57,775 bases of DNA from Pseudomonadota bacterium (GCA_018241325.1 JAFEEB010000005.1:2886-60660), one strand, 5' to 3'. Shown: positions 8,190 through 16,828, counted from the stretch's first letter. Translations and numbers: made by a program. Notes: generated from the letters alone by a model not told the origin.

Positions 8190-8477
8190 TCAGGCCCGAT
8201 ACGCGGTCAGCACCACGTCGGCCGCCAGCGCGCGCAGCGGCAACAGCGCCTGATAGGCGTCGGAGCGGAACCACCGCTCGGCCGTCTGCTCGTCGGCAAA
8301 GCGGATCACCACGATGTCGCCGTGGGGCATGGCCCCGGCGAACACCGCCGCCCGGCGCCCGCGAAACACCAGCTCGGCCCCCCAGGGCGCCAGCGTGGCC
8401 GGCACGCGGGCTTGGTATTGTTGCCACTTGTCGGCATCCTTGACGGTGATGTGACCCACCACATAGGCCATGCTCAT
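8190..8477 (-). CDS. DUF1330 domain protein
   Basis: 95-residue ferredoxin-like (dimeric alpha-beta barrel) protein. Family features are AYVVGHITVKDADKWQQY at the start and DIVVIRFADEQTAERWFRSD in the second half. DUF1330 members have no agreed function; the fold resembles small monooxygenase-like or heme-binding barrels. The start at 8477 is supported by GGAAGG 7 bases upstream. It is divergent from the aldo/keto reductase gene. Confidence 0.8.
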   Translation of the reverse strand: MSMAYVVGHITVKDADKWQQYQARVPATLAPWGAELVFRGRRAAVFAGAMPHGDIVVIRFADEQTAERWFRSDAYQALLPLRALAADVVLTAYRA

Positions 8478-8554
8478 GCAAATTCCTTCCATGGCGCGCG
8501 CGCACGATCGGCGCGGCGCGTGCATCTGCACTGTGTCACGAAAGAGAGTTCAAC

Positions 8555-9400
8555 GTGAAGCAAGACGTTTTCGGCCCCACCGGGCGCCGCGTGCCGGTGA
8601 TCGGCCAGGGCAGCTGGTACATCGAGTCGGGCGACCGCCGCCAGGCCGTGGCGGCGCTGCAGCGCGGCATCGAGCGGGGCATGACCCACATCGACACCGC
8701 CGAGATGTATGGCGATGGCGCCGCCGAAAGCGTGGTGGGCGAGGCCATCGCCGGGCGACGCGACGCGGTGTTTCTGGTCTCCAAGGTGCTGCCGCACAAC
8801 GCCTCGCGCCAGGGCACCGTGGCCGCCTGCGAGCGCAGCCTGCGGGCGCTGGGCACCGACCGCCTGGACGTTTATCTGCTGCACTGGCGCGGCCCGCACC
8901 CGCTGGCCGAGACCTTTGCCGCGTTCGAGCGCCTGCAGCAGGACGGCAAGATCCGCGCCTGGGGCGTGAGCAACTTCGACGTGGACGACCTGGAGGAGGC
9001 GCTGGCCGTGGCCGGCCCCGGCCGCATCGCCTGCAACCAGGTGCTCTGCCACCTGGGCGAGCGCGCCATCGAGCACGCCGTCATCCCCTGGTGCCGGCAG
9101 CACGGCTTGGCCGTGGTGGCCTACAGCCCCTTCGGGCACGACGCATTCCCCAAGGCCACGTCGCCCGGCGGGCGCGTGCTGGCCGAGGTGGCCGCCGCGC
9201 ACGGCGCCACGGCGCGCCAGGTGGCGCTGGCGTTCCTGCTGCGCCAGCCGGGGGTGTTCACCATCCCCAAGGCATCCCGCGCGGCGCACACCGAGGACAA
9301 CGCCGGCGCGGGCGCGCTGGTGCTGAGCGCGGCGGACATCACCCGCATCGACGCGGCCTTTCCGCGCGGCACCCGGCCGGACCATCTGCCGATGATTTGA
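8555..9400 (+). CDS. Aldo/keto reductase
   Basis: NADPH-dependent cytosolic carbonyl reductase, 281 residues, TIM-barrel type. The catalytic tetrad can be read: Asp and Tyr in IDTAEMYG, Lys in VSKVLP and His in YLLHWRG. Cofactor-site residues appear in TIPKASRAAHTEDNAGA. Start is GTG at 8555 with AGAGAG upstream; the product begins MKQDVFGPTGRRVPVIGQG. Family members reduce a broad range of aldehydes; the physiological substrate is unknown. Confidence 0.9.
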   Translation: MKQDVFGPTGRRVPVIGQGSWYIESGDRRQAVAALQRGIERGMTHIDTAEMYGDGAAESVVGEAIAGRRDAVFLVSKVLPHNASRQGTVAACERSLRALGTDRLDVYLLHWRGPHPLAETFAAFERLQQDGKIRAWGVSNFDVDDLEEALAVAGPGRIACNQVLCHLGERAIEHAVIPWCRQHGLAVVAYSPFGHDAFPKATSPGGRVLAEVAAAHGATARQVALAFLLRQPGVFTIPKASRAAHTEDNAGAGALVLSAADITRIDAAFPRGTRPDHLPMI

Positions 9401-9413
9401 ACGGGGTTGGCGC

Positions 9414-9830
9414 TCACGCCGCCCACGCCGGGTTCCACACCACCTCCCACAGGTGCCCGTCGGGGTCCTGGAAATAGCCCGCGCAGCCGCCCCAGAACGT
9501 CTCGTGCGCGGGCCGCACCCCGGTCGCGCCCGCGGCCGCGGCCCGCGCCATCACGGCATCGACCTCGGCGCGCGAGCCGACGTTGTGGCCCAGGCTGAGT
9601 TCGGTGGCGCTGCGCGGGCCCACGGCCAGCCCCGCGTCGTGCGCCAGGCTGGCGCGCGGCCACAGTGCCAGGCGCAGGCTCGGCTGCAGCGCGATGAACA
9701 CGACAGCGCCGTGCGCGAACTCGGTGCCCACGATGCCCTCGGTGGCCCAGCCCAGCCCATCGCGGTAAAAGCGCAGCGCGGCCTCGAGCTCGTCCACGCC
9801 CAGCGTGATCACGGTGATGCGGGCTTGCAC
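9414..9830 (-). CDS. VOC-superfamily (glyoxalase-like) protein
   Basis: 138 residues with the paired beta-alpha-beta-beta-beta units of the vicinal oxygen chelate fold. It begins MQARITVITLGVDELEAALR, and the C-terminal motif YFQDPDGHLWEVVWNP carries the usual Glu metal ligand. It could be a lyase, dioxygenase or antibiotic-binding protein; the sequence does not decide. Convergent with the aldo/keto reductase and 21 bases from the downstream end of the next minus-strand gene. Confidence 0.82.
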   Translation of the reverse strand: MQARITVITLGVDELEAALRFYRDGLGWATEGIVGTEFAHGAVVFIALQPSLRLALWPRASLAHDAGLAVGPRSATELSLGHNVGSRAEVDAVMARAAAAGATGVRPAHETFWGGCAGYFQDPDGHLWEVVWNPAWAA

Positions 9831-9851
9831 GGCCGGCCTCGGGTCAGCGCA

Positions 9852-10307
9852 TCATGGCGCGGCGCCCGCCAGCGCGGCCAGTTGCCGGCACTGCCAGGCG
9901 TGTTCGGGCCCGAAGGATTCGGCGTCCATGACCGCGCCGTAGCCGCCGGGGCCATACACCGCCGCATAGGCCGCGTACTCGGCGGCGCGCAAGGCCCGGC
10001 CGGCCAGGGCGTTGGCCACCGCATAACTGGCCGACACGGCCGCGTGGCCGCTGCCGTCGATCGAGTTGGAGCCCGGATGATGATTGGCCAGGCGCGCCGC
10101 CTCGGCCGCCAGCGCGTCCAGGTGTGCGCGATCGATGGCCCCGTCGAGATAGCGCCCCAAGCCGTCCAGGCAGGCCAGCACGGCCGGGTCTTCCAGCAGG
10201 TGGCGCACGCGCAGCGCGCAGGCGTGGCCGAAGCGCAAACGCACAAGCTCGTGGTCGGCGCGGTCCAGGCCCAGTTGTTCGGCCAGGCGATCGAGATCGC
10301 GGTTCAT
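9852..10307 (-). CDS. Hypothetical all-helical protein, 151 aa
   Basis: Not recognised with confidence. Starting at MNRDLDRLAEQLGLDRADHE the product is helical and Ala-rich, with SGHAAVSASYAVANALAGRA and AAYAAVYGPGGYG as the best-defined segments and a Trp-Gln near the end. The Ala-rich helices resemble putative polymorphic-toxin immunity proteins (Imm5-like), but no toxin is nearby, so this stays a guess. The ATG at 10307 was chosen over a GTG further upstream; it lacks a clear ribosome-binding site. Confidence 0.55.
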   Translation of the reverse strand: MNRDLDRLAEQLGLDRADHELVRLRFGHACALRVRHLLEDPAVLACLDGLGRYLDGAIDRAHLDALAAEAARLANHHPGSNSIDGSGHAAVSASYAVANALAGRALRAAEYAAYAAVYGPGGYGAVMDAESFGPEHAWQCRQLAALAGAAP

Positions 10308-10481
10308 CGGGGCATTTTGCGCGCCGGCGGCGGGCAGCGCAAAGCACGCGATCGGCACCGCCCATCCCTGCCGCACGGTCGTTCAGGCGGATGGCGGCCC
10401 GGCCCGGCATTCACCCCGCGCCGATCAAGAGTTTTGCAGCGGGCCGACGCAGCGGCCTGGGCGCTGGTAGATTGTTCAAGC

Positions 10482-11489
10482 ATGCAACCAGGCGATGAAC
10501 GCGCGCCGGCACCCGCTGCCCCGCGCCACGACACGCAAGGCGGGCCGCCGCGGCTGCCCGGCGCCAGGATCGTGCCGCGCGCGCTGCGCGGGCACCTGCG
10601 CCGCCAGGTGCTGGCGGTGCTCAGCCGCAGCGCGCCCGCACCCGACTACGACGCGCCGGTGGGCGATGTGGGCCTGTTCGGGCCGGACAGCGTCACCTGG
10701 AAGATCCACGCCGACTTTCCCAGCATGATGGTCGGCGGCCTGGCCGCGCTGATGCTGCAATCCCTGCACCCGCTGGCGCTGGCCGGCGTGTGGGACCACT
10801 CCAACTTTCGCGACGACATCCTGGGCCGGCTGCGCAACACCACCGCCTTTGTCGGGCGCACCACCTACGCGCCGCGCGCGGTGGCCGAGGCCGCCATCGA
10901 GCGCGTGCGCGACATCCACCACCACGTGCGCGGCACCGCGGCCGATGGGCGCGCCTACAGCGCCGACGACCCGCACCTGCTGGCCTGGGTGCACGCCGCC
11001 GAGTGCTGGTGCTTCTTGCAAGCCTGCCAGACCTATTGCGGCGCGCGCATCCCGGCCGCCGAGCAGGACCGCTACGTGGGGGAGATGGCGCGCATCGCGC
11101 AGGCGCTGGGCGCGCCCCAGGCGCCGCGATCGCTGGCCGAGCTGGATGCCTTTTTCACCACCGTGCGCCCCGAGCTGACCTTCGACGCGCGCACGCGCGA
11201 AGTGCTGCACGTGCTGGGCACCATGCGCCTGCCGATCCCGCTGCCGGGCCTGAGCCGCACCCTGTTTCTGGGCGCCGCCGCCGCGCTGCTGCCGCCCTGG
11301 GCGCTTGATTTCATGGAGCGCTCGCCGGCGCAGCGCCTGCGCGACCGCGCGGCAGCCCGCGCCCTGCAATGGGTCGCTCCCAGCATCCGCGACGCCATGG
11401 CCGAAGGCGGCCTGGCCTGGCGTGCCTGCCGGCGCACGGGCGCGGACTACGCCAGCCTGTGGCGCTGGGACGGGCGGGCGCCGGGCTGA
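10482..11489 (+). CDS. MpaB/Lcp-type oxygenase family protein (DUF2236)
   Basis: 335 residues. Family hallmarks are VTWKIHADFPSMMVGGLAAL, LQSLHPLALAGVWDHS, the arginine motif GRLRNTTAFVGRTTYA, and DDPHLLAWVHAAECWC. The family includes latex-clearing protein Lcp and the fungal oxygenase MpaB, which hold a b-type heme through a His; the candidate here is in LAWVHAAE. Whether this member cleaves polyisoprene or another substrate is unknown. No signal peptide is seen. It starts at the ATG at 10482 and is divergent from the hypothetical gene before it. Confidence 0.82.
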   Translation: MQPGDERAPAPAAPRHDTQGGPPRLPGARIVPRALRGHLRRQVLAVLSRSAPAPDYDAPVGDVGLFGPDSVTWKIHADFPSMMVGGLAALMLQSLHPLALAGVWDHSNFRDDILGRLRNTTAFVGRTTYAPRAVAEAAIERVRDIHHHVRGTAADGRAYSADDPHLLAWVHAAECWCFLQACQTYCGARIPAAEQDRYVGEMARIAQALGAPQAPRSLAELDAFFTTVRPELTFDARTREVLHVLGTMRLPIPLPGLSRTLFLGAAAALLPPWALDFMERSPAQRLRDRAAARALQWVAPSIRDAMAEGGLAWRACRRTGADYASLWRWDGRAPG

Positions 11490-11723
11490 ACGCCTGGCGT
11501 GCGTCCGACAGGCCATCAGCGGCCGCCCCAGCAACAGCACGGAGAGCATGGCCGCATCGATCACACCGTCGTCACCCGCGATCCGCTGACCTGCGACATC
11601 GAGGTGCCGATCCCGGTGATTGCGACACCTGCAAGGACTGCGGCCTGATCGTGCCGGGGCGTTGGCCGGCGGCTGCACGGCGGGCACTATCATCGTGCGG
11701 CCAACCCATACCAGGAGACTCCC

Positions 11724-12149
11724 ATGCGTTCCATCCTTCGCGCCGCAGCGCTCGTCGCACTGGCCAGCGGCCTTGCCACGGCGGCCCACGCCGACGTGTT
11801 CACCAAGGAGCAACTGATCCACCTGAACAAGGACAAGCCCGCCGGCGGCCAGGGCGTGCTGGTGGGCGAATACGCCTTCACGCGCGACAAGGCCACCAAG
11901 GACCAGGCCATCAAGGAGATCAGCTGGCTCACGCTGGCGCCGGGCGACTCCATCGGCTACCACCCGCACGTCACCAACGAAGACACCTACATCATCGTCT
12001 CGGGCCAGGGCACGTTCAAGGACAAGGACGGACGCGACGTGCCCGTGAAAGCCGGCGACGTGACCATCGTGCGCAAGGGCGAAAGCCACGGCCTGGCCAA
12101 CACCGGCACGGTGCCGCTGGTGTTCATCGACGTGATTGCCGAGCAGTAG
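11724..12149 (+). CDS. Periplasmic cupin-domain protein
   Basis: 141 residues. The signal peptide is MRSILRAAALVALASGLATA with cleavage near AHA-D. The cupin barrel has motif 1 as GDSIGYHPHVTNEDTYIIVSG (both His and the Glu) and motif 2 as RKGESHGLANTG (third His), so a full 3-His/1-Glu metal site is present. It could be an oxygenase, an isomerase or a sensor; no partner gene is adjacent. AGGAGA lies just upstream of the ATG. Confidence 0.8.
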   Translation: MRSILRAAALVALASGLATAAHADVFTKEQLIHLNKDKPAGGQGVLVGEYAFTRDKATKDQAIKEISWLTLAPGDSIGYHPHVTNEDTYIIVSGQGTFKDKDGRDVPVKAGDVTIVRKGESHGLANTGTVPLVFIDVIAEQ

Positions 12150-12453
12150 CCGCGTCCACCGAGCGACGAAAGGCGCCGGATGGACCTTCCAGGCGTGTCC
12201 AAGGCCAGGCCATGGAGCGCCGATCACCGCTGCTGCGCCGGCTGTACCTCCGCATCACCGTTGCGTGAAAACCACGCGGGCGCGCACTGCGTGGGGTTGC
12301 CGGAGGCTGCTGCCGCCGCCGCCCGACGAGTCGGCCTGATTTGATCGTCGCGAGCGCGTGCCACCATGAAAAAAGCCAGCCTGGTGGCTGGCTTTTTTGT
12401 CGGCACAAGCCGCCCGGTCCGTGTCGGGCCGGGCGGTGGGCCGCCGCGGCGGC
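12150..12453. other. 304-base intergenic stretch
   Basis: Holds the bidirectional terminator at 12369-12398. In the remaining part I see no gene, promoter or repeat worth naming. Confidence 0.5.
12369..12398. terminator. Bidirectional intrinsic terminator
   Basis: 13-bp stem from A6-GCCAGCC and GGCTGGC-T6 with a 4-base loop (TGGT). With A and T tracts on both sides it can serve the cupin gene on the plus strand and the repeat-protein gene on the minus strand. Confidence 0.9.
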
Positions 12454-12801
12454 TCACTTCTTGCCGGCGTCTTTCGCCATGTCGGCATTGGTTTCGGGCG
12501 GGGTGGCGGGGCCGGCGAGGCGCTTCTTGCGGGCGGCCTGACGTTCGGCCTTGGTGGCCTTGCCGCCTTTGCCTTCCGCGTCTTTTGCCATCGCGGCGTT
12601 GGTTTCAGGGGTGCCGGTGCCGGCCAGGCGCTTCTTGCGGGCGGCCTGCCGCTCCGCCTTGGTGGCGTGCCCAGCTTGGGCCTGGTTGCCGCGCGCCATG
12701 TCCGCATTGGTTTCAGGGGCGGCCGCGGGGGCCTGGGCCAAGGCGGCGCTGCTCACGGCGGCAATCACCGCAGCAGACAAAAGACCAGCGAAACGTTTCA
12801 T
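12454..12801 (-). CDS. Secreted basic protein with internal repeats
   Basis: 115 residues, family not recognised. Signal peptide MKRFAGLLSAAVIAAVSSAA with cleavage after ALA. The mature part consists of a repeated unit: PETNA(D/A)MA occurs three times and KATKAERQAARKKRLAG occurs twice almost identically (residues near 47-62 and 80-96). The protein is strongly basic, Cys-free and probably disordered. It ends NADMAKDAGKK. A nucleic-acid, LPS or metal-binding role is possible but not shown. A palindromic region lies upstream of its start and the terminator at 12369-12398 follows. Confidence 0.7.
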   Translation of the reverse strand: MKRFAGLLSAAVIAAVSSAALAQAPAAAPETNADMARGNQAQAGHATKAERQAARKKRLAGTGTPETNAAMAKDAEGKGGKATKAERQAARKKRLAGPATPPETNADMAKDAGKK

Positions 12802-12825
12802 GAGAGAACACTCCTAAGGACATTT

Positions 12826-12854
12826 GATAAACGGTTATCAAGCAACCGTTATCG
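12826..12854. promoter_or_regulatory. Inverted repeats upstream of the repeat-protein gene
   Basis: AACGGTT (12830-12836) and AACCGTT (12844-12850) are inverted with a 7-base spacer, and GATAA / TTATC arms extend this. It lies 30-50 bases upstream of the start at 12801. Plausible operator; the regulator is unknown. Confidence 0.35.
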
Positions 12855-12980
12855 GATCGTAAGAGCCGGCGCGCGGTTTACGACGGCGAACACTTGGCTT
12901 TTGTGTTACCAAATGTCAATTTGTCATCGCGCCCCGACAGGCGAGCGGCAGAAGCTTGCTCGGCCGAGACAGGTCGGCAC

Positions 12981-15065
12981 TCAGGACCCGCGGCCCAGCC
13001 GGCTGGCCGCAAACGCCACATACCACGCCAGCGACCCCGGGTTGGCCATGGCCTCCTGGTTGACGACCTTCTCGATCGGCTGGCCCAGCAGCAGCTTCTT
13101 GATCGGCAGCTCCTGCTTCTTGCCCGAGAGGGTGCGCGGGATTTCGGGCACCTGGAAGATGTCGTCGGGCATGAAGCGGGGGCTCAAGGACTGACGGATG
13201 GCGTCGTTGATGCGCTTTTTCAGCGAGTCGTCCAGCGCGGCGCCGGGGCGCAGCACCACAAACAGGGGCATGTAGCTGTCGCGGCCCAGATACTCCAGAT
13301 CGACGACCATCGAGTCGAGCACCTCGGCCATGCCCTCCACCGCACTGTAGATTTCGCTGGTGCCCATGCGCAGGCCATGGCGGTTGATGGTGGCGTCCGA
13401 GCGGCCGTAGATGACGCACCATTCGCCCTGGCCGTTCTCGTCGCCCACGCGCAACCAGTCGCCATGGCGCCACACGCTGCCGGCGCTGGCGTCCAGGTCG
13501 CCGCCGCCGGGCTTGCGGCCATGGCCCGGCGGGTACATCTCGAAGTAACTGGCCCGGTAGCGCGCGTGGCCGGGGTCGTTCCAGAAACGCAGCGGCATCG
13601 ACGGAATGGGCTGCGTGCAGACCAGCTCGCCGACCTGGCCCAGCACGGGCTCGCCCGCCTCGTTCCAGGCCTCCACCGCCGCGCCCAGCATGCGGCACTG
13701 CATGACGCCGGCCTGCTGCGGCAGCTCGCGCGAGCCGCCGATGAAAGCGCCGGCAAAGTCGGTGCCACCGGAGATGTTGAACCACCAGATATCGCGCTGC
13801 GCCGGCGTCCTGGCAATGCGCGCGAACTGGTCGGTGCCCCATTGCTGCACCTCGGCCGACAAGGGCGAGCCGGTGCTGCCCAGCGCGCGCACGCGCGACA
13901 GGTCGCCGGACGTAGCCAGATCGACGCCGGCCTTGGCACAGCCGGCAAAAAACGCCGCGCCCGAGCCCATAAAGGTGACGCCGTGGCGCGCGGCAAAGCG
14001 CCACAGCGTGGTCCAGTCGGGCGCGTCGCGCGGCCCGCCGGGGCTGCCGTCGAAGATGACGCCGGTGGTGCCCGACAGCAGGCCGGCGACCTGGCAGTTC
14101 CACATCACCCAGCCGGTCGAGCTGTACCAGTGAAAGCGCTCGCCGAAGTTGTTGGGCTGATAACTGCCGCCGATGTCCATGTGCAGGCCGCTGGCCAGCG
14201 CCACCAGCACCATGCCGCCGTGCGGGTGCACGATGGGTTTGGGCAGGCCGGTGGTGCCGCTGGAATAGACGATCCACAGCGGGTGGTCGAAGGGCAGCCA
14301 CAGCGGCTCGAAGGCCGAGATTTTCGCATCATTTCGGGCTGTAGCGCTTGCCCAATCAGCGCTGTCAGCTATTGATTCGGAAGCAGCCGGGTGGTGCAGC
14401 ACGATCACATGCCGCACGCTGGGCAGCTTGGCGCGCAGCTCGTGCAGCACCGCGCTGCGGTCGATGTCGCGCCCGGCCCAGGTCACGCCGTCGGCAGCGA
14501 TCAGCACGGTGGGCTCGATCTGGCTGAAGCGGTCGAGCACGGCGTTGGTGCCCATGTCGGGCGCGCACACGCTCCACACCGCGCCGATGCTGACGGTGGC
14601 CAGAAAGGCGACGATGGTCTCGGGCACGTTGGGCATATACGCCGCCACGCGGTCGCCCGGCTGCACCCCCTGGGCCTGCAAGTGCAAGGCCAGCGACGCC
14701 ACCTGACGCCGCAGCTCGGGCCAGGACAGCTCGCGCGCGCGGCCCGTCTCGTCGTCACTGATGAGCGCCGGCTGCCCGGCCGCGTGCGCCGCATCCACAT
14801 GGCGCAACACCTGTTGCGCATAGTTGACCTGCGCGCCCGGAAACCACGGGGCGCCCGGCATCACGTTGCGGCCCAGCACGGCCGTGTGCGGCGTGGGCGA
14901 TTGCAGCGCGAAATAGTCCCAGATGCTTTGCCAGAACGCGTCCAGGTCGGTCACCGACCACTCCCACAACGCGCGGTAGCTGCCGAAGGACAGGCCGCGC
15001 TGCTCGCGCAGCCAGTTTTGATAGAGGCGGATGAGGGGGATGTGGGCGGGGGTGGGCGTTGTCAT
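12981..15065 (-). CDS. aacS: Acetoacetyl-CoA synthetase
   Basis: 694 residues, full length for acetoacetate-CoA ligase. It activates acetoacetate with ATP and CoA in the cytosol. The ANL-superfamily core motif is YSSGTTGLPKPIVHPHGG; other matches are GRNVMPGAPWFPGAQVNYA, MGTNAVLDRFSQIEP and the late ATINRHGLRMGTSEIYSAVE segment. Residues about 228-243 (SESIADSADWASATAR) are encoded by a copy of dispersed repeat R1, an apparent in-frame insertion. The gene is divergent from tetR (99 bases apart); the fumarylacetoacetase on the other arm produces acetoacetate. Confidence 0.93.
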   Translation of the reverse strand: MTTPTPAHIPLIRLYQNWLREQRGLSFGSYRALWEWSVTDLDAFWQSIWDYFALQSPTPHTAVLGRNVMPGAPWFPGAQVNYAQQVLRHVDAAHAAGQPALISDDETGRARELSWPELRRQVASLALHLQAQGVQPGDRVAAYMPNVPETIVAFLATVSIGAVWSVCAPDMGTNAVLDRFSQIEPTVLIAADGVTWAGRDIDRSAVLHELRAKLPSVRHVIVLHHPAASESIADSADWASATARNDAKISAFEPLWLPFDHPLWIVYSSGTTGLPKPIVHPHGGMVLVALASGLHMDIGGSYQPNNFGERFHWYSSTGWVMWNCQVAGLLSGTTGVIFDGSPGGPRDAPDWTTLWRFAARHGVTFMGSGAAFFAGCAKAGVDLATSGDLSRVRALGSTGSPLSAEVQQWGTDQFARIARTPAQRDIWWFNISGGTDFAGAFIGGSRELPQQAGVMQCRMLGAAVEAWNEAGEPVLGQVGELVCTQPIPSMPLRFWNDPGHARYRASYFEMYPPGHGRKPGGGDLDASAGSVWRHGDWLRVGDENGQGEWCVIYGRSDATINRHGLRMGTSEIYSAVEGMAEVLDSMVVDLEYLGRDSYMPLFVVLRPGAALDDSLKKRINDAIRQSLSPRFMPDDIFQVPEIPRTLSGKKQELPIKKLLLGQPIEKVVNQEAMANPGSLAWYVAFAASRLGRGS
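14336..14385. repeat. Dispersed repeat family R1, copy C, inside aacS
   Basis: Reads GTAGCGCTTGCCCAATCAGC then GCTGTCAGCTATTGATTC on the plus strand, matching the R1 layout in copies B and D. It lies in frame inside aacS and adds no stop codon. Confidence 0.6.
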
Positions 15066-15126
15066 GTCGAATTATTGGCGCACCGAGACCGACCGGCACA
15101 CCGATTTCGATCAGGGTTTGTACGGC

Positions 15127-15145
15127 TGTTCAAATCATTTGGACA
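15127..15145. promoter_or_regulatory. Candidate TetR operator
   Basis: TGTTCAAAT-C-ATTTGGACA pairs at 8 of 9 positions and lies between the divergent aacS (15065) and tetR (15164) starts. A second CTGTTCAA half-site follows at 15147-15154. TetR-family genes commonly have such a palindrome in front of themselves; binding is inference. Confidence 0.5.
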
Positions 15146-15163
15146 ACTGTTCAATACGTCCCC

Positions 15164-15877
15164 ATGCCCACCGCCCTGGTCCGCCCACCGCCGGCGTCGC
15201 TGCCCCCTGCGACCGGCGAGCGCCCGGACCGCAAGTCGGCCATCCTGCTGGCGGCCGAAAAACTGTTTGCGCAGCGCGGCTACCACGGGGTCTCGATCCG
15301 CCAGATCGCCGCCGAGGCCGGCGTGCCGGTGGCCCTGGTGGGCTATTACTACGGCGCCAAGCACGAGCTGTTTCATGCCATCTTCGCGCACTGGCAGCCC
15401 ACCATCGAAGCGCGCCTGGCGCTGCTGCGCGAGGCGGTGGCGCAAACCCGGGCGCACCCCGCGGCGTTGCACCGCATCGTGAGCGCGTTCGTGGAGCCGG
15501 TGCTGCGCATGCGGGCCAGCCCGGAAGGCGAGTTCTACGCCCTGCTGGTCAGCCGCGAGCTGCTCTACGTGCGCGACGAAACCGACCGGGTGCTGCGCGA
15601 ATTTTTCGACCCGCTGGCCCACGCCTTCATCGACGCGCTGCACACCGTGCGGCCGCAGGCCACGCGCGCGCAGACCGCCTGGGCTTACCAGTTCGCGCTG
15701 GGCGCGCTGCTGCACCACACCAGCGACCGGCGGGTGCAGCGCCTGTCCCGTGGCGCCAACCCGCCCAACGACGCGGCCGCCGCGCCGCTGCTGATCCGCT
15801 TCATCACCGCCGGCATCGACGCCGCGCTGCAGGCGCCACCGACCCACCCCGACCACCCCAAGGAGATCTCCCCATGA
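15164..15877 (+). CDS. TetR/AcrR-family transcriptional regulator
   Basis: 237 residues. The N-terminal helix-turn-helix is typical (RKSAILLAAEKLFAQRGYHG then SIRQIAAEAGVPVALVGYYY), with a ligand-binding helical domain after about residue 75. The C-terminal region resembles the CerR-like type. Start is the ATG at 15164, following a palindrome likely to be its operator. The stop overlaps the next ATG (ATGA at 15874-15877), so it is the first gene of the transporter operon and probably controls it together with aacS. Confidence 0.88.
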   Translation: MPTALVRPPPASLPPATGERPDRKSAILLAAEKLFAQRGYHGVSIRQIAAEAGVPVALVGYYYGAKHELFHAIFAHWQPTIEARLALLREAVAQTRAHPAALHRIVSAFVEPVLRMRASPEGEFYALLVSRELLYVRDETDRVLREFFDPLAHAFIDALHTVRPQATRAQTAWAYQFALGALLHHTSDRRVQRLSRGANPPNDAAAAPLLIRFITAGIDAALQAPPTHPDHPKEISP

Positions 15878-16815
15878 ATCGCCGCAGCACCCTGCACGCC
15901 CTGGCCGCCCTGGCCACCGCCGCCCTGGCCCGACCCGCCTTCAGCCAGACAAGCAAGATCGTCTTCGGCTACACGGCGGTGACCGACTTCGCCTCGGTCT
16001 TCGTCGCGGCCGAGCAGGGCTACTTCAAGAAGCGCGGGCTCGACGTCGAGCCGAAGTTCATTCCGCTCAACTCGACCATCCCGGCGGCCATCCAGGCCGA
16101 CTCGCTGCAGATCGGCGGCCCCACGCCCAGCGTGTTCCTGCAGTCGGTCGATGGCGGGCTGGACCAGGTGGTGGTGGCCGGCGGCGGCGTCACCTCCAAG
16201 TCCATCACCGGCTTCGGCCTGGTGGCGCGCGCGGGCAGCGGCATCAAGACCGCCGCCGACTGCGTGGGCAAGAAGATTGGCGTGCCGGGCCTGGGCGCCT
16301 TCCTGCACGTCACGTTCCGCGCCTGGCTCAAGAGCCAGGGCGTGGACTACAAGAAAGTCAACTTCGTCGAAGCGGCCTTCCCGCAGCACGGCGACATGCT
16401 CAAGGGTGGCTCGGTCGACGCCGTGATCAGCGCCGACCCGTTCATGAGCCGCATCACCGAAACCGGCGCCGGCTACGTGGCCTCGTACTACTCCACCTTT
16501 CTGCCCGAAGGCCAGCCCACCATCGTCTACGTCGCGCGTCGCGACTGGGCGGCCAAGAACGCCGCCGCGGTGCGCGGCTTTCAGCAGGCGGTGCAGGAAG
16601 CGGGCGCCTTCATTCAAAACCCCAAGAACAGCGACGCCGTGCGCGCCGCGATCGGCAAGTACATCAAGCTGCCACCCGACGTGCTGGCCAAGATGCAGAT
16701 TTCGCCGCCTGGGCCGGTGGTGACCGTCAAGCAGCTCGACTACTGGGTCGGCCTGATGAAGGAGCAGGACATGCTCAAGACCGCCCCCAACGTGGCATCG
16801 CTGCTGTTCAAGTAA
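15874..16815 (+). CDS. ABC transporter substrate-binding protein, NitT/TauT (SsuA) type
   Basis: 313 residues, periplasmic. Signal peptide MNRRSTLHALAALATAALAR with cleavage near AFSQ. The mature protein has the NMT1/THI5-like layout: FGYTAVTDFASVFVAAEQGY, LQIGGPTPSVFLQS and GKKIGVPGLGAFLHVTFRAW. It captures the ligand for the ATPase and two permeases that follow. The ligand is unknown; context (cyclase and fumarylacetoacetase in the same operon) points to an aromatic or alicyclic acid. Confidence 0.88.
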   Translation: MNRRSTLHALAALATAALARPAFSQTSKIVFGYTAVTDFASVFVAAEQGYFKKRGLDVEPKFIPLNSTIPAAIQADSLQIGGPTPSVFLQSVDGGLDQVVVAGGGVTSKSITGFGLVARAGSGIKTAADCVGKKIGVPGLGAFLHVTFRAWLKSQGVDYKKVNFVEAAFPQHGDMLKGGSVDAVISADPFMSRITETGAGYVASYYSTFLPEGQPTIVYVARRDWAAKNAAAVRGFQQAVQEAGAFIQNPKNSDAVRAAIGKYIKLPPDVLAKMQISPPGPVVTVKQLDYWVGLMKEQDMLKTAPNVASLLFK

Positions 16816-16828
16816 CGCGCCGCCGGCC

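Noticed and set aside
11490-11723. Possible gene remnant between the MpaB-type and cupin genes
   Set aside because: One frame gives a protein-like DHTVVTRDPLTCDIEVPIPV stretch, but it has no start, no match I recognise and no continuation.
10476-12227. 583-codon minus-strand frame opposite the MpaB and cupin genes
   Set aside because: Antisense shadow; both plus-strand genes have intact family motifs and starts.
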